Made by a program: the position numbers and the translations under genes. 47,798 nt of DNA. Origin: Bacteriovoracaceae bacterium. GTDB lineage: Bacteria > Bdellovibrionota > Bacteriovoracia > Bacteriovoracales > Bacteriovoracaceae. Shown here piece after piece: positions 38,694 through 46,433 of this stretch; within the stretch, counting starts at the first letter, position 1, and the number at the start of each line of letters is the position of its first letter. Below the pieces are notes generated by a model. That model made no database searches. It worked only from the letters and a program-made list of their open reading frames with translations, and was not told where the DNA came from. The DNA is taken from contig JAFMBV010000017.1 in assembly GCA_017858255.1 (NCBI GenBank), positions 1 through 47,798 of the forward strand. Direction: 5' to 3'.

Positions 38694-39818
38694 ATGACTA
38701 AGCCTCTAATTCTTAAGACTATTTGCTTCTCCTTTATAGCACTAACATTGAGTGTTCTTAGTTCCTGTGCAACAAAAAAAGATACTGATTTTTTAGATAT
38801 TAACTCAGGTGCGATCGAAAATGATTTAAAGTTAAGTAAGTCTAAATTCAAGAAGTTTTCAATTAAAAAGGTTTCGCCTGATAAAAAAGATAATCCTAGA
38901 CCTTCCGGCGCTTCTGAAAAAGATAAAACCGATTCACAATCTAAAGATGAAGGATCAGGCCCACAAGAATCCAGACAAGAGAATCTGGCCTTTGGGTCAA
39001 AAGACAAAATCGTTACAGAAGGTCTACTTCTTCCATACCCAAGCGACTACCCTGAAACCTTAAAAAAATATGACAAAATTTCTTTGAAAACTTGGAGCCT
39101 CTCTCGGCCAAAGATTTTTCTAGGTGAAAAATTCACATTTCGTGTTGCCTATTTAGGTATTACTGCCGGTCATATCAAAATGGAAACTCTACCCATTGTA
39201 GAAATTGGAAATAGAAAGGCTTACCACTTCAAAGCTCACATGCGCTCTGCTCGCTATTATAGCTATATTTACAAGCTAGATGATTCTTTGGAGTCATTTA
39301 CTTCGGTAGAGGACTTTATCCCAATGAAGTATGTTCTTTTACAAAGAGAAAGTGGACAAAAAGTAGATGATATTCAACTTTTTGATAGAGAAGAACTTAA
39401 AACTTATCACTTTTATAAAAGACTCAAAAAAGGAAAAACAAAAGAGCTGGAAATCGAAAAGCCTATTCCACGTTTTTTTCAGGATTCCTTTTCTGCCCTT
39501 CACTTTGTTAGAGGCTTTCCTATGAACAAAGGGGACTTATATGAGTTTCCAATCGTCACCAGAGGTAAGATTTGGATTCTGAAAATTAAAGTAGAGGGAA
39601 AAGAAACAATTGATGTTAATGGAAAGGACACATTAGCTTATCGCTTAAATGCGGAAACAAGATTTCCCGGCGTCCTTGAAAAAAAAGGCGACATCCTTTT
39701 CTGGTACTCTGCAGATAAGGTTAAGAAACTACTTAAATTCGAGGCTCAAGTTAAAATAGGAGCTGTTAGAGGAGAACTTGTCGACTATACCCCAGGAAGG
39801 TCTATTGAAACCCTTTGA
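38694..39818 (+). CDS. DUF3108-domain lipoprotein
   Basis: About 374 residues from the ATG at 38694; a TTG at 38661 would put extra residues ahead of a clear signal peptide. The lipobox is 'LSVLSSCATK'. Residues ~30-110 are a Lys/Ser/Asp-rich tether. From ~120 the DUF3108 pattern appears: 'FRVAYLGITAGHIKME', 'HFKAHMRSARYYSYIYKLDD', and 'KGDILFWYSADKVKKLLKFE'. DUF3108 proteins are periplasmic or outer-membrane, and their role is poorly known. The position behind lpxK suggests an envelope task. It overlaps the glycosyltransferase start. Confidence 0.85.
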   Translation: MTKPLILKTICFSFIALTLSVLSSCATKKDTDFLDINSGAIENDLKLSKSKFKKFSIKKVSPDKKDNPRPSGASEKDKTDSQSKDEGSGPQESRQENLAFGSKDKIVTEGLLLPYPSDYPETLKKYDKISLKTWSLSRPKIFLGEKFTFRVAYLGITAGHIKMETLPIVEIGNRKAYHFKAHMRSARYYSYIYKLDDSLESFTSVEDFIPMKYVLLQRESGQKVDDIQLFDREELKTYHFYKRLKKGKTKELEIEKPIPRFFQDSFSALHFVRGFPMNKGDLYEFPIVTRGKIWILKIKVEGKETIDVNGKDTLAYRLNAETRFPGVLEKKGDILFWYSADKVKKLLKFEAQVKIGAVRGELVDYTPGRSIETL

Positions 39819-41004
39819 TGGTAAAACCTTTTTCTATATGGGTCTCAGCAATCGCTGGGGAACAGAGGAGAGAACAATATTAAAGGATTGTCTTCTCGCT
39901 AAAAAATCTGGAGCGACAGTTTACCTATATACTTACAGAGATTCTGTTTTAGATGGTCGAGCTAAGGAGAGAGGTATTGAATGCCTTTATCACCAAGGAA
40001 AATTCGTTACTAAGGTTTTTAAATGGCATAAACTTCGGAAGCTTAAGAACCTTCTTACTGAGCTTCAGGTTAATGTCGTACATTGCTACGATATAAAAGT
40101 CCTATGGCCTTTATGTCTTTATATGCGATCAATGCCTCTTGTCCCTCTTGTGTTTACTTTAAGTAATGATTTAAAAATATATTATAAAGACTTTTGGTAT
40201 AGACCCCTTGTTGAAAGAGTTGACCAAGTTCTTCTGCCCTTGGCTGAAATGGTGGAGAATGTTTGGGGTCACTTAGGTATACCACCCCGTAAAATTGACT
40301 TTGTTGGGCTTGGACTAAAACCAATGAAAGCGTCTCCAAGCGCCATTCGCCCGCCTTTTCGTTTCACGGATAAGCGCTGGTACATTGGCACCAATTTAAA
40401 TGGAATAGAAACGAATACTCATTTTCTAGATACTGTTTTCCATTCTTTTCGCGTAATGATGGAGAAGGGATTAGAAGAGAAAAACTACACGTTTGCTCTT
40501 TGTAATGAGAGAAGTTGGTCGGAATGTGTTTTGACTAGTGAGTTAAGGCGGCAAGTTAAAGATTGGGGCCTTGAGGAACACGTCGCCTTCGTTGATGAAA
40601 AAATTGTCGCCAAACACCAACTTGATATAGACCTTTGGTTAGGTCTTACTAGAAGAGAAGATTTAGAAGATTACGCTATTCAAGCACTCATCGATGGCCG
40701 TCCTGTATGTATCCCTAGAACCGCTTTTTCTATGGAAGTTTTTAGAAGCTTTGGTGCTATTGGAGAAACTTACATGAATGGTGATTCACGTGAGATTCGT
40801 GAGAAGTGTGAAACCATTTTAAGGAACCTTGGTACTTACGAAAAGAACATTCATAAGTCCCATCAGGCCTTAATTGAGAACTATGGTGATACTCTTTACG
40901 AAGAGAAAATGATTAAAATATATCAAAAGCTCTTAAACAGAAGACGCCGTCTTTGGAAGACAAAGCAAAAACGGAAACTATCGAAGCTTAACCCATTGAA
41001 ATAA
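39778..41004 (+). CDS. GT-B-type glycosyltransferase, atypical
   Basis: About 408 residues from a TTG at 39778; a second TTG at 39805 after AGGAAGG would give a nine-residue shorter protein and a smaller overlap. The fold looks like GT4: N-terminal 'FFYMGLSNRWGTEERTILKD' and 'LLTELQVNVVHCYDIKVLW', then a C-terminal half with 'DIDLWLGLTRREDLEDYAIQ' and 'ALIDGRPVCIPRT', close to the E-x7-E donor-site region but with Asp in the second acidic place. The strongly basic tail (RRRRLWKTKQKRK) may touch membrane or phosphate. Being last in the lipid A run, it could add a sugar to lipid A or core. Confidence 0.75.
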   Translation: MSTIPQEGLLKPFDGKTFFYMGLSNRWGTEERTILKDCLLAKKSGATVYLYTYRDSVLDGRAKERGIECLYHQGKFVTKVFKWHKLRKLKNLLTELQVNVVHCYDIKVLWPLCLYMRSMPLVPLVFTLSNDLKIYYKDFWYRPLVERVDQVLLPLAEMVENVWGHLGIPPRKIDFVGLGLKPMKASPSAIRPPFRFTDKRWYIGTNLNGIETNTHFLDTVFHSFRVMMEKGLEEKNYTFALCNERSWSECVLTSELRRQVKDWGLEEHVAFVDEKIVAKHQLDIDLWLGLTRREDLEDYAIQALIDGRPVCIPRTAFSMEVFRSFGAIGETYMNGDSREIREKCETILRNLGTYEKNIHKSHQALIENYGDTLYEEKMIKIYQKLLNRRRRLWKTKQKRKLSKLNPLK

Positions 41005-41098
41005 CGTGTTTTAAAGTGTTGAGTTTGTTGACGCTTCGTGTTTATTATTCAAATCCCATAGGAAATTAATTTAAAGATATCTATAGTGCGAGAAAGGC

Positions 41099-41127
41099 TT
41101 AACAAAGGCCTTTAAGTGCGTTATTCT
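41099..41127 (+). promoter_or_regulatory. Sigma-70-type promoter of rpsA with GC-rich discriminator
   Basis: TTAACA, a 17-base spacer, TATTCT, then GCGCC. The GC-rich stretch between -10 and the start is typical of promoters under stringent control. The start is predicted near 41134, giving a leader of ~115 bases. Confidence 0.55.
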
Positions 41128-41150
41128 GCGCCACAAAAATTAAAGTATTT

Positions 41151-41184
41151 CCAATGCTTACAGTAGTAAGGTTGGAAACATTGG
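41151..41184 (+). promoter_or_regulatory. Structured rpsA leader (nested stem-loop)
   Basis: CCAATG (41151-41156) pairs with CATTGG (41179-41184). Inside, CTTAC pairs with GTAAG around AGTA, with the bulge GTTGGAAA on the 3' side. A small GGGC-CTT-GCCC stem follows at once. Leader hairpins are used for autogenous control of S1 in gammaproteobacteria; the same role here is inference. Confidence 0.45.
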
Positions 41185-41250
41185 GCCTTGCCCTTTGCTA
41201 ATGAAACAGACTTTTTTTCAAATGAAAAAGAGTCAAAAAAGAGGTGTTTT

Positions 41251-42981
41251 ATGTCAACAACACAAGACATTAAACAAAAATGGATGGAAGATTTCGAAGT
41301 TGTTTTCGGCGAAGATGTTGAAACAAAAGAAACAACGGAATTCTCAACGCTTCTCGAGTCCGAGGAGACAAAAAATTTCGTAGAAGGCGAAGTTTACGAT
41401 GGTAAGGTTGTAAATATTGGACCTGACTTTACAATGGTGGATATTGGTTACAAGCAAGAAGGCTTAGTATCTACAAGAGAGTTCTTAAACTATGATGGAA
41501 CTCTTAAAATTAAAGAAGGTCAAACGATTGAAGTTTATCTAGATAAGCTAGAGTCTTCAATGGGTAACCTTGTTCTTTCTAAAGATAAGGCCGAAATTCT
41601 TAAAGCATGGGATAAAATCTCTGAAGCTTGTGAATCAGGTACGCCTCTTGAGGGAACTGTTGTTGCCAAAGTTAAGGGTGGTTTATCTGTCGATATCGGC
41701 GTTAAGGCATTCCTTCCTGGATCACAAATTGATCTACGTCCAACTCGTTACCTTGATAAATATATTGGTAAGAGAATGGAATTCAAAGTTATCAAGTTCA
41801 ACAAGAAACGCGGTAACATCGTTCTTTCTCGTCGTGCAATTCTTCAAGAAGAGCGCAATAAGATGAGAGGAGAAATCCTTGAGCAAATGCAAGAGGGTAT
41901 GATCGTTAAAGGTGTAGTTAAAAACATTACTGACTACGGTGCCTTTATTGATCTTGGTGGAATCGATGGCCTACTACATATTACTGATATGTCTTGGGGT
42001 CGTGTTAAGCATCCAAGTAACCTTCTTAATATCGGTGATGAAATCGAAGTTAAGATTCTTAAGTTTGATAAGGACAAAGAGCGCGTTTCTCTTGGTCTTA
42101 AGCAAGTTCAGCCAAACCCTTGGGAAGAAGCTCAGAGTAAGTATGTTGCTGGTAAGAAAGTTAGTGGAGAAATCGTTTCTGTTAAAGATTACGGTATCTT
42201 CATCGAGCTTGACGACGGTATTGAAGGACTTATTCACGTTTCTGAGATGTCTTGGACAAACAAAATCAAAAACCCTGCAAAACATTTCACTGTTGGTGAG
42301 CAAGTTGAAGCTCAGGTTCTTGATGTTGATGTTGAAAACAAGAGAATCTCTCTTGGTCTTAAGCAACTTCAGCCTAACCCATGGGATGATATCGCAGCTA
42401 AATTTCCTATCGGTAAAAAGGTTAAGGGGACAGTTAAGTCTATCGTAGACTTTGGTGTATTCATTGATCTTGGCGAAGATGTAGATGCTCTTATTCACGT
42501 TTCTGACCTTTCTTGGACAAAGAAAGCGATTAACGTAAGTGAAGTGTTTAAAGAAGGACAAGAGGTTGAAGCAGCGGTTGTTTCTTTAGATAAAGAAAAC
42601 CAAAAGTTTTGCCTTGGTATTAAGCAACTAGAAGAAGATCCTTGGAAGAAAATCGAAGAAAGACTTCCAGTAGGTGTCGTAGCAGAAGCTGAAGTTGTTC
42701 GTGTAACTGACTTTGGGGCTTTTGTTGAACTAGAAACTGGTATCGAAGGTTTGATTCATATTTCAGAGCTTTCTGAAGATAGAGTTGAGAAGCCTGAAGA
42801 AGTTGTTCAAAAAGGACAAGTTGTTAAGGCCATGATTATCTCAATTGATAAGGAAGCTAAGAAAATTGCTCTTTCCATGAAGTCTGCAGTTAACGCTGAA
42901 GCTGGTGGATTTGACAAAAAAGACACAGTTCGCTCGGCAACACTTGCTGACAAACTCGCTGGCTTTAAAGTTGATGAGTAA
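41251..42981 (+). CDS. rpsA: 30S ribosomal protein S1
   Basis: About 576 residues from the ATG at 41251, which has AAGAGGTG before it; an upstream frame opening at 41188 lies in the structured leader and lacks such a site. S1 recruits mRNA to the 30S subunit. Six S1 domains can be traced; examples are 'EGEVYDGKVVNIGPDFTMVD' (1), 'GVVKNITDYGAFIDLGGIDG' (3), 'SIVDFGVFIDLGEDVDALIH' (5) and 'VVRVTDFGAFVELETGIEGL' (6). Domains 3-6 carry the canonical RNA-binding pattern, and the first two are the divergent ribosome-binding pair. It has its own promoter and terminator. Confidence 0.98.
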   Translation: MSTTQDIKQKWMEDFEVVFGEDVETKETTEFSTLLESEETKNFVEGEVYDGKVVNIGPDFTMVDIGYKQEGLVSTREFLNYDGTLKIKEGQTIEVYLDKLESSMGNLVLSKDKAEILKAWDKISEACESGTPLEGTVVAKVKGGLSVDIGVKAFLPGSQIDLRPTRYLDKYIGKRMEFKVIKFNKKRGNIVLSRRAILQEERNKMRGEILEQMQEGMIVKGVVKNITDYGAFIDLGGIDGLLHITDMSWGRVKHPSNLLNIGDEIEVKILKFDKDKERVSLGLKQVQPNPWEEAQSKYVAGKKVSGEIVSVKDYGIFIELDDGIEGLIHVSEMSWTNKIKNPAKHFTVGEQVEAQVLDVDVENKRISLGLKQLQPNPWDDIAAKFPIGKKVKGTVKSIVDFGVFIDLGEDVDALIHVSDLSWTKKAINVSEVFKEGQEVEAAVVSLDKENQKFCLGIKQLEEDPWKKIEERLPVGVVAEAEVVRVTDFGAFVELETGIEGLIHISELSEDRVEKPEEVVQKGQVVKAMIISIDKEAKKIALSMKSAVNAEAGGFDKKDTVRSATLADKLAGFKVDE

Positions 42982-43004
42982 GATTAAACTAAATTAATCT
43001 AATG

Positions 43005-43034
43005 AAAGGCTCCCTTTGGGGAGCCTTTTTTTTT
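43005..43034 (+). terminator. Rho-independent terminator after rpsA
   Basis: AAAGGCTCCC, loop TTTG, GGGAGCCTTT: ten-base-pair stem followed by nine T residues counting from the stem. Confidence 0.95.
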
Positions 43035-43045
43035 GAGAATTAAGA

Positions 43046-43300
43046 ATGAAAAAAATACTATTCGTAATAACTTCGACTTTCATTTACGGATGCTCAACGA
43101 GTTCTTATGACCCGCCTAAAAGAGCTTATCTAGAAGATAGTGTATCTGTTAGAACGGTGTTACAGCAGGCCCATTCTGCCTATATTCGAGGCTGTATAAT
43201 AGCTCATCAAGAACATAAAAAGAAAAAGGTCTTTTCTCACTGTAAAGATCTCGCTGATAAATACATCGAAACAGATATTCTAAATGTCATGGATCAATAG
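43046..43300 (+). CDS. Small lipoprotein, function unknown
   Basis: 84 residues. The signal peptide 'KKILFVITSTFIYGC' ends in an acceptable lipobox (IYGC), followed by STSSYDPP. The mature part is a short helical domain with two further cysteines (RGCIIAHQ and SHCKDLA) spaced ~24 residues, which may form a disulfide. No recognised family. It starts just after the rpsA terminator with only a weak ribosome binding site. Confidence 0.7.
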   Translation: MKKILFVITSTFIYGCSTSSYDPPKRAYLEDSVSVRTVLQQAHSAYIRGCIIAHQEHKKKKVFSHCKDLADKYIETDILNVMDQ

Positions 43301-43312
43301 ATAAGTAGAAGC

Positions 43313-44119
43313 TTAAAGGTCTGTAAAAAACTTAATAATATTCTTTATGGACACGATAAAAAGGATAAGGGCAAAACCTTTTCTTAGTTTTTCCTGCGGG
43401 ATAATGTGTGCGTAGTGAGTTCCAATTTTAGAGAAAATTAAACTCGTCGAAAGTACCCCGAGTACTCCTGGTACATAAATATAACCATAGGTATAGGGAG
43501 GCAACATCTCTGTGTTAATTGGCTTAAGAAGAGTTGCTATTGAGCCTGTTAATGCTATGACGAACCCAATGGCCGCTGATATACCTACTGCTTGAGTGAG
43601 AGGGACTTTTTTCCAAGTTAAATAAGGGACGCTTATTGTCCCACCACCAATACCGAGAATTGCTGATTTAAATCCAATAATATTTCCAATAACAAAGTTC
43701 CAAATTCTCGTTGGTTTTGAATCCGCTTGATCATTTACCTTAAAGCCAAACCACATTTTTAGAGCGATTAGGCTTACATAAACCATAAGGATAGTTTCAA
43801 GAACTTCTGGAGGAATCCCTCTAACAAAGAAGGTTCCGATGAGAGTACCCATGATGACAAATAATATAAGTTCGCCTAGGATTTTTTTATCAAGAGGGGC
43901 TTTTTGATGATGGTTCCAGGAGGAGTAAAGGCTTGTAAAAAGAATGACTCCAAGAGAGGTTCTTGTTGCCATATAAATTGCATGTTGAGAACTTACTCCC
44001 ATCTCTTCCATGGCAAAAAGCAATGCGGGAACCATGATAACCCCGCCACCAATTCCAAATAGTCCGCTGACACTACCAACGAATATTCCTAAAAATATAA
44101 AGAGTATAAAGGGATTCAC
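43313..44119 (-). CDS. TauE/SafE-family membrane permease
   Basis: 268 residues, GTG start, about seven to eight membrane helices. The duplicated family motif is seen twice: 'VSGLFGIGGGVIMVPALLF' near the N-terminus and 'SAILGIGGGTISVPYLTW' in the middle. Members export sulfite, sulfoacetate or related anions; the substrate here is not known. It lies 30 bases downstream of the alpha/beta-hydrolase gene on the same strand and may share its transcript. Confidence 0.92.
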   Translation of the reverse strand: MNPFILFIFLGIFVGSVSGLFGIGGGVIMVPALLFAMEEMGVSSQHAIYMATRTSLGVILFTSLYSSWNHHQKAPLDKKILGELILFVIMGTLIGTFFVRGIPPEVLETILMVYVSLIALKMWFGFKVNDQADSKPTRIWNFVIGNIIGFKSAILGIGGGTISVPYLTWKKVPLTQAVGISAAIGFVIALTGSIATLLKPINTEMLPPYTYGYIYVPGVLGVLSTSLIFSKIGTHYAHIIPQEKLRKGFALILFIVSIKNIIKFFTDL

Positions 44120-44149
44120 CCCATGAGTTTAGTCTAAGCGTTGTCGAAA

Positions 44150-45397
44150 TTAAAGGGGGGCTGGTGTAAAGACAAGGGCCTTGTCTCCTAACTTTTTGAT
44201 AAACTTCTCAACCTTATCATAGGTGTCAAAGTCGTAGCGTTTAAAGACTCCACGAAGACCTTTGCGGCCACTATCAAAAAATATTGTCTCAAGGCTTAGA
44301 TTTTCCTCAGGAAGCTCAACTCGGAGATCTTTCAGCTTTTCAGAGCCGAGATACTCACCTTCGTAATTGATACAGATTCCATAGGAGTTGAGATCAATGA
44401 TCTTTACTTCTTTCTGCCAACCGGTGGTTGGGTTTTTAAGAATAACTAGACCTTTATAAATCCAGCGAGGTTCTAATATTTTTTTCTCAAGAGGGATTTC
44501 TTTGTCGTAAAAGGGATGGATACCTTCATTTTGGTGAATTTTACCGTTAATAGCAAATTCTCTGTAGGTATTAATCATTAGTTCTTTTTTTACAAAAGGG
44601 GCTAAATGATCGCAGTCTCTAAGAACTGCAACTTGTACGTTTGTGCATTTATTAGCTACGGCCAAACATTCACTCGGAGTTGTGAAGTTGTCGTATTCTC
44701 CAGCGATAACGAGAGTTTCACAAACTGGAGAATCACCCGTTAGTCCATCTAAGTCGAGGAGTCTTTGAGTATTGGATCGGTATCTCGATTTATCGTTCTC
44801 AGAAAGCGCCATAAGAGACTTATGAAAGCCGCGAATCAACATTCTAGGAATTCTTGTTCTCTTTCTCTGTGAATAGTTAAAGAGGTTGAGAATAACCCCG
44901 GTAGAGAAGTCTTTTAAGCGTCCTTCATCAAGGGCGATAAGACTTTCCTCTAAGAGGATGCGAACGGATTTTCTTAACTTCGGTGTAGTACCACCTAAAA
45001 TCAGTCTATCCGTTTTCTCTGGATATTTACCAGCAAAGGTAAAGCCTATGGCCGAACCATAACTCAGTGCCACTGGTGTGACTTTTTTTATATTTAGCTC
45101 ATCTAAAAAGCTTGCAAGAATATCAGCGTATACTGCGAAGCTTATGCCTTCGGCTTCCTGATCATTACTACCTTGTCCAGGTAGGTCTATTAGAATCACA
45201 GGAAGGTGCTCGCTAAGTTTCTCTACTTCTTTTTTGAAAGAGTGAAACTTTTGAAAAGCTCCACCTAAAATGACGAGAGGACTCACACCAGAAAATTGTT
45301 TCTGGGCAAATGCTAGATAATTTACTTGCCAGCCGCCTTTGACCTTAATCGACTTGTGCGATTGTAGATCAGCTGCTGAAAACAAAGAAAATTCCAT
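44150..45397 (-). CDS. Alpha/beta-hydrolase with C-terminal PilZ-like domain
   Basis: About 415 residues from the ATG at 45397, with AGGGAG nine bases before; a GTG at 45421 is less well placed. Residues ~1-275 are an alpha/beta-hydrolase: oxyanion region 'LVILGGAFQ', 'ILIDLPGQGSND', nucleophile Ser112 in 'VALSYGSAIGF', Asp in 'VIAGEYDNFTTP' and His in 'LRDCDHLAPF', a complete triad. Residues ~305-415 look like PilZ ('PRWIYKGLVIL', 'VKIIDLNSYGICINYEG'), but the RxxxR arginines are incomplete and DxSxxG is D-x-N-x-x-G. Cyclic-di-GMP binding is possible, not certain. No signal peptide, so cytoplasmic. Confidence 0.82.
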   Translation of the reverse strand: MEFSLFSAADLQSHKSIKVKGGWQVNYLAFAQKQFSGVSPLVILGGAFQKFHSFKKEVEKLSEHLPVILIDLPGQGSNDQEAEGISFAVYADILASFLDELNIKKVTPVALSYGSAIGFTFAGKYPEKTDRLILGGTTPKLRKSVRILLEESLIALDEGRLKDFSTGVILNLFNYSQRKRTRIPRMLIRGFHKSLMALSENDKSRYRSNTQRLLDLDGLTGDSPVCETLVIAGEYDNFTTPSECLAVANKCTNVQVAVLRDCDHLAPFVKKELMINTYREFAINGKIHQNEGIHPFYDKEIPLEKKILEPRWIYKGLVILKNPTTGWQKEVKIIDLNSYGICINYEGEYLGSEKLKDLRVELPEENLSLETIFFDSGRKGLRGVFKRYDFDTYDKVEKFIKKLGDKALVFTPAPL

Positions 45398-45422
45398 ACT
45401 CCAATACTCCCTATTATTCACA

Positions 45423-45442
45423 ACCGTATAAATTGATACGGT
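45423..45442. promoter_or_regulatory. Perfect inverted repeat, candidate operator
   Basis: ACCGTAT, AAATTG, ATACGGT: seven-base arms and a six-base spacer, 26 bases upstream of the hydrolase start. The position suits a repressor site overlapping the promoter or leader. No T run. Confidence 0.45.
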
Positions 45443-45592
45443 GTGCGAATGCTCAGGCCCTCTCCCACATAAGTCTTATCATGCACCCCTGAATAATCAA
45501 ATTGATTTAGAGCAATTTACTAAAAGTGATAATTTACAGGGTAGGTAAAGTTATTGAAATTATGTGTATAAATAAAAAACAGAGGGGAAGTG

Positions 45593-45877
45593 TTAGTGAA
45601 GGTTTGATTGACTCGTTGCGTCGCAGTATTGAGGTCCATGGTCATCTATTTCTTGGTCGATTTCTTTTTTTAAGTGTTCCGTATCTTCTTTGCTTGCACC
45701 AAGAGAGAGAATGAGTGACTCAGGAAGAGAGGGTTCTTTTAAGTGTACATCGATACCCATCTCTTCAAGCTTTTCAGCGTAAGCAAATGCTTCTTCTCGC
45801 TTAGATAAAGGGTAGCTTGCAAGCTCTTGGCCTTGTTCATCGAGTAGGAGAATTGTGTGGCTTTTGTATTCACTCAT
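45593..45877 (-). CDS. Small hypothetical protein
   Basis: 94 residues, with GGTAGGAGC before the ATG. It reads 'SHTILLLDEQGQELASYPLS' then a helix with 'EEAFAYAEKLEEMGIDVHLK', an alpha/beta arrangement, and an acidic helical end. No recognised family, signal peptide or membrane helix. The opposite-strand frame at 45526-45714 has no coding features. Confidence 0.6.
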   Translation of the reverse strand: MSEYKSHTILLLDEQGQELASYPLSKREEAFAYAEKLEEMGIDVHLKEPSLPESLILSLGASKEDTEHLKKEIDQEIDDHGPQYCDATSQSNLH

Positions 45878-45960
45878 GCTCCTACCTTAGCTTAGAAACC
45901 TTAATCTTGACACCATTAAGTAGAAACCGTTTACTAGGGCCAATTAGAATTGAGGAATTT

Positions 45961-46314
45961 ATGAACAAGCTCTTTTTGGTTGAAAATGATGATCTTACTC
46001 GCCAATTATTTGAAGAAATTTTTGGTGAAAGAATTTATACCTTAAGCTCTAGCGAAGACCTCTCTTTCCGCTTGCCGGACTTTGCACCAGACATGGTTTT
46101 ATTTGGGGCGGAAATATTCCTTAAGGATAGCTTGGTTGAGATGGAGAGAATTAAAGTTTGTGCGGATATTCCTTTTGCCCTTATGGGGTTTGAGCCTCAG
46201 CAAGCGGCCGCTTCTGAGCTTGGTTGGAAAGGGGCTTTTTTGCTTAAGCCCTTAGAAATAAAGCATTTGGAGCAAATAATTGCTGATCTTCATACTCAAC
46301 TGTCAAAGAGCTAA
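45961..46314 (+). CDS. Receiver-like domain protein lacking the phospho-acceptor aspartate
   Basis: 117 residues from the ATG at 45961, with TGAGGA before it; the open frame reaching 45817 crosses the neighbouring gene. The order is that of a CheY-type receiver: 'LFLVENDDLTRQLFEEIF' with its acidic pair, and 'AFLLKPLEIKHLEQII' with the conserved Lys-Pro. The phospho-acceptor, normally in 'PDLVLLD', is 'PDMVLFG', so Gly replaces Asp. The switch Thr/Ser position ('FALMGF') is also altered. It is probably a phosphorylation-independent adaptor. It has no output domain. Confidence 0.7.
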   Translation: MNKLFLVENDDLTRQLFEEIFGERIYTLSSSEDLSFRLPDFAPDMVLFGAEIFLKDSLVEMERIKVCADIPFALMGFEPQQAAASELGWKGAFLLKPLEIKHLEQIIADLHTQLSKS

Positions 46315-46330
46315 AGCCGATAAGAAGCTT

Positions 46331-46426
46331 ATGGATAGAGATCAGATTATTGTAATTACTGGTATTGGTGTTGTGATTGTCGTTTTTTCGGTGACACTTA
46401 TTTTTCGCAGTGGTGCTTTTTTCTAA
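46331..46426 (+). CDS. Possible 31-residue single-pass membrane peptide
   Basis: Reads MDRDQIIVITGIGVVIVVFS and on to ...RSGAFF: a short charged start, one hydrophobic helix and a basic end. It begins 16 bases after the receiver-like gene on the same strand. Its ribosome binding site (AAG of 'GATAAGAAG') is weak, and ATAAG-AAG-CTTAT folds over its ATG. It is below normal ORF cut-offs, so it is tentative. Confidence 0.35.
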   Translation: MDRDQIIVITGIGVVIVVFSVTLIFRSGAFF

Positions 46427-46433
46427 ATTTCTT

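Noticed and set aside
41974-42561. 195-codon minus-strand frame inside rpsA
   Set aside because: It arises from the repeated codon pattern of the S1 domains on the opposite strand and has no start signal.
41938-42860. Repeated DNA within rpsA as a repeat element
   Set aside because: The similarity between segments is explained by homologous S1 domains, not by a DNA repeat.
45526-45714. Plus-strand frame of 62 codons
   Set aside because: It lies antisense to the small gene at 45593-45877, has no ribosome binding site and its translation has no protein-like pattern.
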